Shown piece after piece: positions 26,329 to 35,709 of a DNA stretch of 39,440 bases. This DNA comes from Bacteroidota bacterium (GTDB lineage Bacteria; Bacteroidota; Bacteroidia; Chitinophagales; Chitinophagaceae). Location: contig JABDBG010000016.1 of NCBI GenBank assembly GCA_013288745.1, forward strand, positions 1 to 39,440. Reading direction: 5' to 3'. The notes under the pieces were generated by a model that did not search any database, was not told the origin of the DNA, and saw nothing but the letters and a program-made list of their open reading frames with translations. Each line of letters opens with the position of its first letter. Position 1 is the first letter of the stretch. Made by a program: the position numbers and the translations under genes.

Positions 26329-27000
26329 CTAATCGTAAGCATGTTTATCAATATTCTTACCAAAGGTTCCTCTTGTTCGTTTCCAGAAACCTTCACGTTG
26401 TTCCAATGAAATAAAATTCTCTTTGAAAGCTTCTTTATATTGGATCGTAGGATTGATCATGGTTGGCTCCAAAGCTTTTAAAGTATCAACAACAAATGGG
26501 ATCAGATCAATAGTTGGATCCAATTTATAAGTAAACTTGCGTATTTGTTTTGCCTGGAATGGATCTGTCGCTACCGCAAAAGTTTTAAATCCTAATTTCT
26601 GCGATTTTTTATATGAATAGTAAATATTCTCCGTGCTGTGTTCTGCTTTTATTTCCGTAAAAATATTTTCTTTCGGTATGCCGATAGCTTCTGCATACAT
26701 CGCCATTATCTGCGCCTCATAATAAGGAGTGTGTACCGCACCACCCGAGTACATTACATTTTTTGCAATGCCCTTATCAAATAAATATTTAGACCAATAT
26801 ATACGCCCTCGCATTACCCTGCTCCATTGCAGACTATCACCTGCAAGTGGAATACCCGGAATAATAATCATATCATACGTTTTAGCAGACGCTTTTGCAT
26901 AATATTTACTGCAGGTTCTTTTAGTAAACATGCAGCCCGTAAGCGCTGCAGCAATTGCAAGAAATATAAAATGTTTTGGTGTAGCAGTTTTTGTTGCCAT
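26329..27000 (-). CDS. DUF218/YdcF-like lipoprotein (SanA/ElyC type)
   Basis: The 223-residue protein has a lipobox LTGC (Cys23) and a DUF218 domain: YDMIIIPGIPLAG, MYSGGAVHTPYYEA and IKAEHSTENIYYS with the conserved Glu/Thr-Glu-Asn, then VATDPFQAKQIRKF. SanA and ElyC in E. coli affect envelope integrity and the lipid carrier used for peptidoglycan, but the biochemical activity of the family is not settled. Its neighbours are envelope glycosyltransferases, which fits an envelope role. Confidence 0.85.
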   Translation of the reverse strand: MATKTATPKHFIFLAIAAALTGCMFTKRTCSKYYAKASAKTYDMIIIPGIPLAGDSLQWSRVMRGRIYWSKYLFDKGIAKNVMYSGGAVHTPYYEAQIMAMYAEAIGIPKENIFTEIKAEHSTENIYYSYKKSQKLGFKTFAVATDPFQAKQIRKFTYKLDPTIDLIPFVVDTLKALEPTMINPTIQYKEAFKENFISLEQREGFWKRTRGTFGKNIDKHAYD

Positions 27001-27069
27001 TAAAGCAATTTGGCTTTAGATTTGTTGTAATATCGTACTCAATTGTACAACTAAATTTATAAAAAAACT

Positions 27070-27762
27070 ATGAGTAATAAAAATATTATCATTAGCGGAG
27101 CAGCAGGAGGTTTGGGTAGAGATGTTGTAAGAAAATTAAGCGATAGCGGCTTTGCTTTATCGTTAGTTGTGGATGAAAAAAATATTAACTTATACAATTC
27201 ACTGCCGGATCAGTTTTCAGAAGCTGTTGATTTGTTAGATGAAAAAGCCGCAACCGCATTTGTAGAAAAAGCCATAACAACCAAAGGTGGAATTTATGGC
27301 GCCGTATTATTAGTAGGAGGGTACGCGCCAGGTGAACTGGAAAATACAGCTGATACTGATATCAGAAAGATGATCGACCTTAATTTTTTCACCGCTTTTC
27401 ATTTAGTAAAACCTTTGCTGGCTTATTTCGAAAAGCAAGGGGCCGGACAAATTATTTTAGTTGGATCTAAAGCCGCACTGGTTGCTTCGGAAGGTGCTAA
27501 ATCTTTTGCGTACGCTTTATCAAAAGCCATGGTGATATCATTGGCAGATATGATCAATGCGAATAAAAAATACCCGAAAATTACGGCATCTGTAATTGTA
27601 CCGAGCATAATGGATACGCCTTTAAACAGATCTGCCATGCCCGATGCTGATTTTACGAAATGGGTTCCCACAAAAGACGTAGCGGAAGCAATTAATTTTA
27701 TTTTAAGCGATGCCGGAAGTAATTTACGTCATACTGTATTGAAAATATATAACGAGAGTTAA
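27070..27762 (+). CDS. Short-chain dehydrogenase/reductase
   Basis: The 230-residue product is a classical SDR with the cofactor motif SGAAGGLG (Gly10, Gly14, Gly16), Ser133 and the catalytic Tyr148-Ala-Leu-Ser-Lys152. Length is normal. The substrate cannot be told from sequence. It is divergent from the DUF218 gene, with a 69-base gap for both promoters, and is followed by the DUF486 gene 50 bases downstream. Confidence 0.9.
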   Translation: MSNKNIIISGAAGGLGRDVVRKLSDSGFALSLVVDEKNINLYNSLPDQFSEAVDLLDEKAATAFVEKAITTKGGIYGAVLLVGGYAPGELENTADTDIRKMIDLNFFTAFHLVKPLLAYFEKQGAGQIILVGSKAALVASEGAKSFAYALSKAMVISLADMINANKKYPKITASVIVPSIMDTPLNRSAMPDADFTKWVPTKDVAEAINFILSDAGSNLRHTVLKIYNES

Positions 27763-27768
27763 TTCAAA

Positions 27769-27791
27769 GTACGATGTTTAATGTACGATGT
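27769..27791. repeat. Short tandem repeat GTACGATGT
   Basis: GTACGATGT occurs at 27769-27777 and 27783-27791 (14-base period) in the gap between the SDR and DUF486 genes. Probably an extragenic simple repeat. Confidence 0.5.
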
Positions 27792-27812
27792 AAAAAACTT
27801 AATAATTATTAA

Positions 27813-28184
27813 ATGAGAAAAGCACTTATAACAATAGGACTTTTAATATTGTCTAACACTTTTATGACTTTCGCCTGGTATGGCCATTTGAAATTCAAGC
27901 AATGGAGCTGGTTCAATGGTTTAAGTTTAGTTGGTGTGATACTGATCAGCTGGGGAATTGCTTTGTTTGAATATTCTTTCCAGGTGCCGGCCAACAGGAT
28001 CGGGTTTGTAGAAAATGGCGGCCCGTTCACTTTATGGCAATTAAAAGTAATTCAGGAAGTAATTACATTAACTGTGTTTACTGTTTTTACTATTGTCTTC
28101 TTTAAGAATGAAAACTTTAGGATGAATCACGCGATCGGATTTGGTTTCCTGATCCTTGCCGTGTATTTTATCTTTAAGAAATAA
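27813..28184 (+). CDS. DMT-family membrane protein (DUF486)
   Basis: The 123-residue protein has four membrane segments and the DUF486 signature: FMTFAWYGHLKFK near residue 20, SWGIALFEYSFQVPANRIGF in the middle and TLWQLKVIQEVITL after it. This is a four-helix relative of drug/metabolite transporters with unknown substrate, probably working as an oligomer. Its stop codon (28182-28184) abuts the stop codon of the convergent GT39 gene. Confidence 0.9.
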   Translation: MRKALITIGLLILSNTFMTFAWYGHLKFKQWSWFNGLSLVGVILISWGIALFEYSFQVPANRIGFVENGGPFTLWQLKVIQEVITLTVFTVFTIVFFKNENFRMNHAIGFGFLILAVYFIFKK

Positions 28185-29816
28185 TTATCTCTTCAAACTG
28201 TCATTGGGTAATCTTTCATAAAAAGCAAATCCATTTTTTTTGTAAAGCTTAATAATTCCCGAAACTGTATCCAGCTTTTCCGCGTTCTGAATCTTAATAG
28301 ATAAATAAGTCGGCTTATCAATATTGCCATGTATCAGCCATTCATTGTTTAACTCATTTGTATTGGTGTGCGGCAGGCTCTTAGTATAAAAATACTGTGC
28401 ATAGCTTTTGTAATCTACCGTTTCAACATAGGCATCTTTTCCTTGCTGGGCTTCAAAGAATTCGATATTGGCTCTTTGTGATATGGCTTCGATCTTCGGC
28501 GCAATAATTATACTTGTAAAGAAACAACAAATGGTCAGCGAACAAAAAAGTACGATCGTTTTTTGTTGGATATTTTTTGAGATAAGATAAGTGAGCACGC
28601 CAATGAATAGAATGATACCACCGATGGCATCTCTCCAAACCCAATGCACATCTGCATGTAAATTTCCCCTGGCAAAAACATCCTGCACTTTATCAACCCA
28701 CAGTTCTTTGTGCATCATTACAAATGGAACTGCTGTAATAGCAGTTGCCATGGCAATACCGATCAATCCCAATAAGGCTTTTAGCCAGTTGTTTAATTCT
28801 GTTTTTCTTTCCCAAAGATCATATACGCACAGTGCCGCCAAAAAAGTAAGCGGAAACCAGCAGAGCGATGAGTAGTGAACGATCTTCGTCTTAACAATAG
28901 AAAAAAGTAATAATGTTACCCAAAATAATATCAGCATCCATTTTTTAAATGCTTTTTGTTGTGAAGTCTTTGCTGTTACAAATTGCCCGCGTATAAAAAA
29001 TACCGAAGCAGGAAAACATCCGATCAATAAAACCCACCAGTGATAAAAGAATGGTTCGCCATGATCAGCTTCACTTGTGCTAAACAACCTGATCTGATAC
29101 TGTATAAATTGAATTAAGAACCAGGGCCCATTCTTTACAAGGTCCACACCAAACCATAAAAAGCACACGGCTGTTATTGTTACGATGATAGTCAAGAACT
29201 CTTTCCAATTGATAAAGAATTTGAATCTGCTGGTCAATACATAAGTGCCATAAGATAATAAGGCGATAACAATCGCCACCGGCCCCTTCGTTAATACGGC
29301 TAATCCTAAAAACAGTCCTACTAAAAAAGCATATTTTAATTTATTGGTCGCGTTAAGTGTCAACAGATAAAAATGATAAATGCTTAGAAAGATAAATAGA
29401 TTAAAGATCGGATCGATGATACCGCTTTTAAAATACAGGAAAGTCAATATTGTACCCAGGTAGATCATTACCCAGATCCTTGCAAAATTTTCGTTGAATA
29501 TCTTTTTACCGATACGGAAGATCAAAACCAAAGTAACAATAGCACAAACCGCATTCGGAAATCTTGCGGCAAATTCATTTACGCCAAAGAGCCTCATGCT
29601 GATAACCTGTAACCAAAAAAACAATGGGGGCTTTTCCCAAAAGCGCTGGTAGTTGATCTGTACGGAAAAATAGTTATGGGAGACCATCATTTCCCTGGCG
29701 CTTTCTGCAAAATTTATCTCATCCCAATCAAACAGGTGTACATGGCCCAGAAAAGGCATGAATAATATAATAGCCAACAGCGCGATCGTCCACTCGTTCC
29801 TTAAAATGATCTTCAT
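28185..29816 (-). CDS. Family 39 glycosyltransferase (ArnT/PMT-like)
   Basis: The 543-residue membrane protein has about 11-12 helices and the GT39 signature in its first periplasmic loop: LFDWDEINFAESAREM with Asp32-Glu33, then YFSVQINYQRFWEKPPLFFW. Enzymes of this type move a sugar from a polyprenyl phosphate donor to lipid A, proteins or other acceptors on the periplasmic face. A soluble C-terminal domain (about residues 420-543) follows the last helices. The GT2 gene at 25491 could make its donor. Acceptor and sugar are not known. Confidence 0.88.
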   Translation of the reverse strand: MKIILRNEWTIALLAIILFMPFLGHVHLFDWDEINFAESAREMMVSHNYFSVQINYQRFWEKPPLFFWLQVISMRLFGVNEFAARFPNAVCAIVTLVLIFRIGKKIFNENFARIWVMIYLGTILTFLYFKSGIIDPIFNLFIFLSIYHFYLLTLNATNKLKYAFLVGLFLGLAVLTKGPVAIVIALLSYGTYVLTSRFKFFINWKEFLTIIVTITAVCFLWFGVDLVKNGPWFLIQFIQYQIRLFSTSEADHGEPFFYHWWVLLIGCFPASVFFIRGQFVTAKTSQQKAFKKWMLILFWVTLLLFSIVKTKIVHYSSLCWFPLTFLAALCVYDLWERKTELNNWLKALLGLIGIAMATAITAVPFVMMHKELWVDKVQDVFARGNLHADVHWVWRDAIGGIILFIGVLTYLISKNIQQKTIVLFCSLTICCFFTSIIIAPKIEAISQRANIEFFEAQQGKDAYVETVDYKSYAQYFYTKSLPHTNTNELNNEWLIHGNIDKPTYLSIKIQNAEKLDTVSGIIKLYKKNGFAFYERLPNDSLKR

Positions 29817-29876
29817 ATTGTCGGCAAAATAAACAAAAGATTTCTATAAAAAATAACCCGACTGTTTTGAATCAGT

Positions 29877-29884
29877 TATTTTTG
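29877..29884 (+). promoter_or_regulatory. Candidate -7 element for the polyprenyl synthase gene
   Basis: TATTTTTG matches TAnnTTTG, 16 bases before the ATG at 29901. It would give a very short leader. Single-element call. Confidence 0.3.
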
Positions 29885-29900
29885 TTGTAAAGCTTTATCA

Positions 29901-30866
29901 ATGCATTCATTTCAAGAGTTATCGGAAAAGATCAATACGCATTTTAATACGCGTCATTTCCCCGAAACTCCCGCTACTTTATATGAACCGGCTGAGTATA
30001 TTTTACAGATAGGAGGCAAAAGGATTCGTCCTGCCATATGCCTAATGGGCAACGAGTTATTTGATGAGATAGGCGCTGACGCATATCACATGGCGACTGC
30101 CATTGAACTGTTCCATAATTTCAGTTTGATACACGACGATATAATGGACAAAGCGCCGCTGCGCCGTGGAATGGAAACCGTACATACCAAATACGGCGAA
30201 TCAACGGCGTTATTAGCGGGAGATGTAATGTTAGTACGAGCCTACGATTATATTAGTAAGATAAAGCCGGATCATTTACCCAAAGTATTGCAGCTATTTA
30301 ATAAGGTTGGCAGGGAAGTTTGCGAAGGTCAGCAATTAGACATGGATTTTGAACAAAAAGAAACCGTGAGCCTGGATGAATATGTGCACATGATCACACT
30401 AAAAACTTCGGTATTATTGGCGGCAAGTTTACAATTTGGTGCTATATTGGGAGGAGCGGCCGGCGATAGTCAACATCATTTATATGAATTTGGCAAAAAC
30501 CTGGGCATCGCTTTCCAGGTACAGGATGATTATTTAGATGCCTTTGGCGACCCTGAAAAATTTGGTAAGCAGGTAGGCGGAGATATCATTGCCAATAAAA
30601 AGACATTCTTAATGATCTATGCATTGGAAACAGCTTCTGCTGAACAACGTAAAGAATTAAAAAGATTGATGCAGGAAAATCCTGCAGATAAAGTAACAAA
30701 AGTGCTACAGATATTTAAGGATTGTAAAGTAGATGCCTGGGCAAATGAGTTGAAAGAAAAATATTTACAAACAGCTTTACAACATTTAGAAGATACCGCT
30801 GTTCAGTCTGTAAGAAAAAAGCCTTTGACTGAATTAGCAGCTTATCTGATACAAAGGGAGAAGTAA
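29901..30866 (+). CDS. Polyprenyl diphosphate synthase
   Basis: The 321-residue product is a trans-prenyltransferase with both Asp-rich motifs: LIHDDIMD (Asp79, Asp80, Asp83) followed by LRRG, and FQVQDDYLDAFGD (Asp209, Asp210, Asp213). The GGKRIRP substrate site is at residues 38-44. Such enzymes build farnesyl, geranylgeranyl or longer isoprenoid diphosphates, for example the menaquinone side chain. The chain length cannot be fixed by eye. The next gene (permease) starts 9 bases later, so they likely share a transcript. Confidence 0.92.
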   Translation: MHSFQELSEKINTHFNTRHFPETPATLYEPAEYILQIGGKRIRPAICLMGNELFDEIGADAYHMATAIELFHNFSLIHDDIMDKAPLRRGMETVHTKYGESTALLAGDVMLVRAYDYISKIKPDHLPKVLQLFNKVGREVCEGQQLDMDFEQKETVSLDEYVHMITLKTSVLLAASLQFGAILGGAAGDSQHHLYEFGKNLGIAFQVQDDYLDAFGDPEKFGKQVGGDIIANKKTFLMIYALETASAEQRKELKRLMQENPADKVTKVLQIFKDCKVDAWANELKEKYLQTALQHLEDTAVQSVRKKPLTELAAYLIQREK

Positions 30867-30875
30867 TTAATAATT

Positions 30876-32591
30876 ATGCCAAATCAGCTTTTTCGCAAAA
30901 AGAGTATTACCGCAATATTGAAAGATGCAGAAGAAGGTTATTCTGATGCAGAACACCCGGCTGGTTTACAAAAAGTATTAAAAGTAAAAGACCTTACTGC
31001 CATGGGTATTGCGGCAGTTGTAGGTGCCGGCACCTTTTCAACCATTGGCGATGCATCTTATAATGGTGGCCCGGGTGTTGTGTTATTATTTATCCTAACG
31101 GCAGTCTGCTGCGGGTTCTCTGCTTTATGTTATGCTGAATTTGCTTCTCGTATACCCGTTAGCGGTAGTGCTTATACTTATGCCTATGCTTCTTTCGGGG
31201 AATTGATCGCCTGGATCATTGGCTGGGATCTGTTGATGGAATATGCCATCGGCAATGTAGCTGTTTCTATTTCCTGGAGCGCTTATTTTGTGAATTTTAT
31301 GGAAGGATTCGGTATTCATATTCCAGCATATCTTACCACAGATTATTTATCGGCTTTCAGAGGTTTTACAGAAGCCGTTAAAGAAATGGCGGCAGGTACA
31401 AAGCTGGCAGACTTGAATGATGGTGTAAGAACTGCTTACCTCGCATGGGCAAACGCGCCGGAACTGGGCGGCATCCGTGTCATTGCAAATTTGCCCGCAT
31501 TATTGATCGTGTTGCTGATCACCTGGCTGGTATATATTGGTATCAAAGAAACAAAACGCGCTACCAATTATATGGTGGGTTTAAAAATAGTGATCGTTCT
31601 GGCAGTGATCGCGATCGGTTTTTTTTATGTAGCACCGGCAAACTGGACGCCTTTTTTACCTAATGGTTTTGGCGGCGTAATGAAAGGCGTATCAGCCGTA
31701 TTCTTTGCTTATATTGGTTTTGATGCTATCTCCACCACTGCAGAAGAATGCGAGAATCCGCAAAGGGATATTCCTAAAGGGATGATATACTCCTTAATAA
31801 TTTGTACCGTCTTATATATTTTGATCGCTATTGTTTTAACAGGAATGGTTTCATACAAAAATTTGCAGGTGGCCGATCCTTTATCATATGTTTTCAGGGC
31901 CGTGCATTTAAATAAGATCAGTTATATCATTTCATTTAGTGCCGTCATTGCCACGGCTAGTGTATTATTGGTTTTTCAATTAGGACAACCACGTATCTGG
32001 ATGAGTATGAGCCGCGATGGTTTACTGCCAAAAATATTCAGCCGCATCCATCCAAAATATAAAACACCTTCTTTTTCTACTATTTTAACAGGTGTTGTTG
32101 TAGGAGTGCCGGCATTATTTGTCAACCTTACAGAAGTTACGGACCTTACAAGTATCGGAACCTTGTTTGCTTTTGTGTTGGTTTGCGGCGGCGTTTTGTT
32201 ATTGCCTGCAAAAGAAGAAGACCTCACAGGCGCTAAATTTAAAATGCCTTATATCAATTCTAAATTTATTTCGCCGGTATTGTTTATTGTCGGACTGATA
32301 TTTTTATGGAAGAACTTTTTAGGGCTGTTTCATTATGATGGAGATTGGGAAGGATTCAGGGATAAATTGCCCTTCTTTCTTTTTGTAATTCTCGCAGTAG
32401 GCCTGACCGTTCTGTCATTCCTAAAAAACCTTTCTTTAATTCCTGTCCTTGGACTGGCCAGTTGTTTTTACTTAATGACGGAACTTGGTTATACTAACTG
32501 GTTACGTTTCGTTATCTGGCTAGTGATCGGTTTGGTTATCTATTTTATGTACAGTCGCCACAACAGTAATCTGGCAAAACAAAGTACATAA
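30876..32591 (+). CDS. APC-superfamily amino acid permease
   Basis: The 571-residue transporter has 12 or more membrane helices. The first unwound helix has the substrate motif AVVGAGTFSTIGD (near residue 50), and the ASRIPVSGSAYTYAYASFGE and GWDLLMEYAIG segments follow, as in the cationic amino acid transporter (CAT/YfnA) branch. The G-F-D-A-I-S-T-T-A-E-E-C-E-N-P-Q signature (about residue 280) is also typical. Substrate is not determined. Its co-transcription with a prenyl synthase is probably positional. Confidence 0.92.
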   Translation: MPNQLFRKKSITAILKDAEEGYSDAEHPAGLQKVLKVKDLTAMGIAAVVGAGTFSTIGDASYNGGPGVVLLFILTAVCCGFSALCYAEFASRIPVSGSAYTYAYASFGELIAWIIGWDLLMEYAIGNVAVSISWSAYFVNFMEGFGIHIPAYLTTDYLSAFRGFTEAVKEMAAGTKLADLNDGVRTAYLAWANAPELGGIRVIANLPALLIVLLITWLVYIGIKETKRATNYMVGLKIVIVLAVIAIGFFYVAPANWTPFLPNGFGGVMKGVSAVFFAYIGFDAISTTAEECENPQRDIPKGMIYSLIICTVLYILIAIVLTGMVSYKNLQVADPLSYVFRAVHLNKISYIISFSAVIATASVLLVFQLGQPRIWMSMSRDGLLPKIFSRIHPKYKTPSFSTILTGVVVGVPALFVNLTEVTDLTSIGTLFAFVLVCGGVLLLPAKEEDLTGAKFKMPYINSKFISPVLFIVGLIFLWKNFLGLFHYDGDWEGFRDKLPFFLFVILAVGLTVLSFLKNLSLIPVLGLASCFYLMTELGYTNWLRFVIWLVIGLVIYFMYSRHNSNLAKQST

Positions 32592-32595
32592 TTTG

Positions 32596-32603
32596 TAACT
32601 TTG
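32596..32603 (+). promoter_or_regulatory. Candidate -7 element for the Smr-domain gene
   Basis: TAACTTTG matches TAnnTTTG, 53 bases upstream of the ATG at 32657. No good -33 partner. Confidence 0.25.
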
Positions 32604-32656
32604 ATAGAAGATCCCATTAATCTTTTAATCGGACGAATCCCAATTCAGACAAAAAA

Positions 32657-33676
32657 ATGAAATACGAAATAGGCGATAAGATATTGGTGCTGCTTTCTAA
32701 CGAAGAAGGAAAGGTCGTTGAGATCATCAATGATAAAATGGTGATGATAGAAGTGAAAGGAGTGAAGTTTCCTGCCTATATGGATCAGATCGATTTTCCT
32801 TATTTTAAAATGTTTACAGAAAAGCGCGCTATTGAAAAAAAGCCTGCTACAGTTTATATTGATAACGTAAAAAGAGAAAAAACGCCTACCAAACATAAAG
32901 TGGCAGAAGGTGTATGGCTCAATTTTTTGCCGGTGTATGATAAAGATGTTTTTGACGATGATATCGTTGAAAAGATCAAGATCTTTTTGATCAATCAAAC
33001 AGATAACGCTTTAAATTTTACTTACAACTGCATGATCGCCGGCGACAGTAGTTTTTTATTAAAAAATTCAATAGAGCCATTGCACGATTTTTATTTGCAC
33101 GATGTGAAGTTTGAGGATATGAATGATAGTCCGAGATTTGATTTTGAATTTTCTTTATTGAATCCCGATAAAAAGAAAGCTTTGTATTATGAAGCATCTT
33201 TAAAAATAAAAGCAAAGCAATTATTTAAAAGGATCGAAGAGATGCAATTGAAAAATGAAGCGACATTTTCTTATATATTATTTGAAAATTATCCTGATAA
33301 AGTAGAAACAGAAAAATTTGATGTAAGTAAATTGAACAATGCCGGCTTTAGAATATACGATGCGTCTAAATCAAGAGAAAATTTAGAATCTGCAAGATCG
33401 GTTATTGATCTACATATCGAAAAGCTAACGGATAGCTGGAAACACCTCAGTAATTTCGAGATACTAACCATCCAGTTAAAAGCTTTCGAAAAATTCTATG
33501 ACCTGGCAGTGGCGCATTATCAAACTTCTTTGGTAGTGATCCATGGCATTGGTGTAGGAAAATTAAGAGATGAAATTCACGATATCTTAAAAACAAAAAA
33601 AGAAGTGAAGTCTTTTATCAACCAATACCATCCTAGCTATGGTTATGGCGCTACAGAGATATTCTTCTCGTATTAA
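32657..33676 (+). CDS. DUF2027 and Smr domain protein
   Basis: The 339-residue protein has an N-terminal Bacteroidota-specific DUF2027 part (KYEIGDKILVLLSNEEGKVV, SH3-like, then a central beta-rich domain) and a C-terminal Smr domain (about residues 250-339). The Smr motifs are VIDLHIEKL, a variant of LDxHG without the Gly, and VVIHGIGVGKLRDEI, the full HGxGxGxLR. Smr domains bind or nick nucleic acids, as in MutS2, where they act in ribosome rescue. No MutS ATPase is attached. The cellular role is unknown. Confidence 0.88.
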   Translation: MKYEIGDKILVLLSNEEGKVVEIINDKMVMIEVKGVKFPAYMDQIDFPYFKMFTEKRAIEKKPATVYIDNVKREKTPTKHKVAEGVWLNFLPVYDKDVFDDDIVEKIKIFLINQTDNALNFTYNCMIAGDSSFLLKNSIEPLHDFYLHDVKFEDMNDSPRFDFEFSLLNPDKKKALYYEASLKIKAKQLFKRIEEMQLKNEATFSYILFENYPDKVETEKFDVSKLNNAGFRIYDASKSRENLESARSVIDLHIEKLTDSWKHLSNFEILTIQLKAFEKFYDLAVAHYQTSLVVIHGIGVGKLRDEIHDILKTKKEVKSFINQYHPSYGYGATEIFFSY

Positions 33677-33718
33677 ACATTCAGGTGTTTCAAGTGTCTG
33701 AATCTTAAATTATATTGT

Positions 33719-34540
33719 ATGTTCATGCCTACAGACTCAGTCGGACAATCAATTTATACTTTCATATTTAGTATCATCCGGTACTTGTTCTTTGCAGGTG
33801 CTGCTTTTTTGATATTTTATGTGATCTTTAAAAATCATCCATTTGTAAAAAAGATACAAAAGCGCTGGCCAAGTAATAAAGATTATCAAAGAGAGTTGTT
33901 TTATTCTTTCATCACTTTCTTCATTTTCGCTACCATTCCTTTTATTTTAAACAATCGTTTCGTTAAACCGCACACTACAATTTACTGGCATATCAGTAAA
34001 TATGGAACGGCTTATTTTATACTGGCTTTCCCTTTATTATTATTGATCCACGATACTTATTTTTATTGGATGCATCGCTTAATGCATCATCCTAAGTTGT
34101 TTAAATTCTTTCACGTGGTACATCATAAAAGCACTAATCCATCACCATTCGCAGCTTTTGCCTTTCAGCCAACGGAGGCCTTTGTTGAAGCCGGTGTAAT
34201 TATCGTTTATGCATTCACTATTCCTGTTCATGTGTTACATCTGTTTTTTATTTTGATGATCATGACAATGTATAATGTGTACGGACATTTAGGTTTTGAA
34301 TTATACCCACAAAATTTTAACAAACACTGGTTTGGCAAATGGCTCAATACATCTGTGAACCATAATATGCACCACCAGTATTTTAAAGGCAATTACGGAT
34401 TGTATTTTACATTCTGGGACAGGATAATGAATACTTTGCATAAAGATTACGATGCCCATTACGAAGATGCCACAAACAAAAATGAAACAATATCTACCCA
34501 AACAAAAATCAATACTACTGTGACAGAAGTAACCTATTGA
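33719..34540 (+). CDS. Sterol desaturase/fatty acid hydroxylase family membrane enzyme
   Basis: The 273-residue protein has about four membrane segments and the three His clusters that bind the di-iron centre: HDTYFYWMHRLMHH (His111, His119, His123, His124), HVVHH (His132-His136) and HNMHH (His215-His219). The family hydroxylates or desaturates lipids such as fatty acids, carotenoids or ornithine lipids. The start could be ATG 33719 or ATG 33725. It lies between the Smr gene and rpiB with short gaps. Substrate is unknown. Confidence 0.9.
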   Translation: MFMPTDSVGQSIYTFIFSIIRYLFFAGAAFLIFYVIFKNHPFVKKIQKRWPSNKDYQRELFYSFITFFIFATIPFILNNRFVKPHTTIYWHISKYGTAYFILAFPLLLLIHDTYFYWMHRLMHHPKLFKFFHVVHHKSTNPSPFAAFAFQPTEAFVEAGVIIVYAFTIPVHVLHLFFILMIMTMYNVYGHLGFELYPQNFNKHWFGKWLNTSVNHNMHHQYFKGNYGLYFTFWDRIMNTLHKDYDAHYEDATNKNETISTQTKINTTVTEVTY

Positions 34541-34557
34541 TTTTGTAATTTTAAGCT

Positions 34558-35013
34558 ATGAAAATAATTATTGCATCCGACCATACAGGGGTTGACTATA
34601 AAGCTACACTCGTTAAAGAAATGCAGGAAAAAGGCTATACCGTTAGTGACCTTGGTACTTTCGATTCAAATCAGCCCGATGATTATCCTGATTATGCCGA
34701 AAAAGTAGCAAAAGCGATCCTTTCTAAACAAGGAGAAAGAGGTATTATCATTTGTGGTAGCGGCGTTGGCGTTAGTGTGGCCGCCAATAAATTCAAAGGT
34801 ATTCGTGCAGGAGTTTGTCATGATACCTATTCGGCTCATCAATGTGTTGAACATGATGATGCAAATGTATTGTGCATCGGACAGCGTATAATTGGCATAG
34901 AATTGGCTCGTGAAGTGGTGTTCACTTTCTTAAAAGCCGTATTTAGTAATGAAGAAAGGCATGTGCGGAGACTGAAGAAAATAGCTATCATAGAAGATAG
35001 TAATATGAAATAG
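34558..35013 (+). CDS. rpiB: Ribose-5-phosphate isomerase B
   Basis: The 151-residue product matches the RpiB/LacAB fold: IIIASDHTGVDYK at the start, ICGSGVGVSVAANKFKGIRAG with catalytic Cys66, and EHDDANVL with His99. It interconverts ribose 5-phosphate and ribulose 5-phosphate, the product of Gnd. It is the first gene of the + strand pentose-phosphate group (HAD, gnd, zwf, pgl follow). The Thr in SDHTG replaces the usual Ala, which is a mild variation. Confidence 0.95.
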   Translation: MKIIIASDHTGVDYKATLVKEMQEKGYTVSDLGTFDSNQPDDYPDYAEKVAKAILSKQGERGIIICGSGVGVSVAANKFKGIRAGVCHDTYSAHQCVEHDDANVLCIGQRIIGIELAREVVFTFLKAVFSNEERHVRRLKKIAIIEDSNMK

Positions 35014-35081
35014 TGAATTGTGATGGGAGGAGGCAAAAGTCAATACAAACATCCTAACTTTAGAATATATTAAGCATAACA

Positions 35082-35702
35082 ATGAAAGGCGATCAAATAG
35101 GCACATTATTTTTAGATATCGGCGGCGTACTTTTAACGAATGGCTGGGGAGGTTCTTCCCGAAAATTAGCAGCAGAAAAATTCAAACTGGACTTTAAAGA
35201 GATGGATGAGCGCCATCATCTTACTTTCGATACGTATGAAATGGGCAAGCTTACGCTCGATCAATATTTAAAAAGATTGGTTTTTTATGAGCCGAGAGAT
35301 TTTTCTGTTGATGATTTTAAAAAGTTCATGTTCGAACAATCAAAACCTTTCCCTGAAAATATAGCGTTCTTTAAAGAGCTGAAGGCAAAACATAAATTAC
35401 ATGTTATTGCAGTTAGCAACGAAGGTAGAGAGTTGAATGAATACAGGATCAAAACATTCAAACTAAATGAACTGTTTGATGCATTTGTTTCTTCCTGCTA
35501 TGTAAAATTCCGTAAGCCTGATACAGATATTTTTCACACAGCCTGCGATATCGCACATACATTACCGAACAATGCATTGATGATCGATGATCGCCTGATG
35601 TTTGTTGAAGTAGCCAGGAGTGTTGGTTTACACGCAATGCAATACACCAGTTTAGATTCGGTCAAAGAAAAAATAAGTCACGTTAACTTTTTACACAAGT
35701 AA
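35082..35702 (+). CDS. HAD-superfamily phosphatase within the pentose-phosphate cluster
   Basis: The 206-residue protein is a HAD subfamily IA hydrolase. Motif I is LFLDIGGVLL with nucleophile Asp12; position +2 is Gly14 in place of the usual acid/base Asp, as in the YihX-like DxGN/G branch. Motif II is VSNEGREL, the Lys motif is KFRKPDTDIF, and motif IV is MIDDRLMF. It sits 68 bases after rpiB and 7 bases before gnd, so it is probably co-transcribed with gnd. A sugar phosphate substrate or metabolite-repair role is plausible from the context, but not shown. Confidence 0.85.
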   Translation: MKGDQIGTLFLDIGGVLLTNGWGGSSRKLAAEKFKLDFKEMDERHHLTFDTYEMGKLTLDQYLKRLVFYEPRDFSVDDFKKFMFEQSKPFPENIAFFKELKAKHKLHVIAVSNEGRELNEYRIKTFKLNELFDAFVSSCYVKFRKPDTDIFHTACDIAHTLPNNALMIDDRLMFVEVARSVGLHAMQYTSLDSVKEKISHVNFLHK

Positions 35703-35709
35703 TAAAAAT

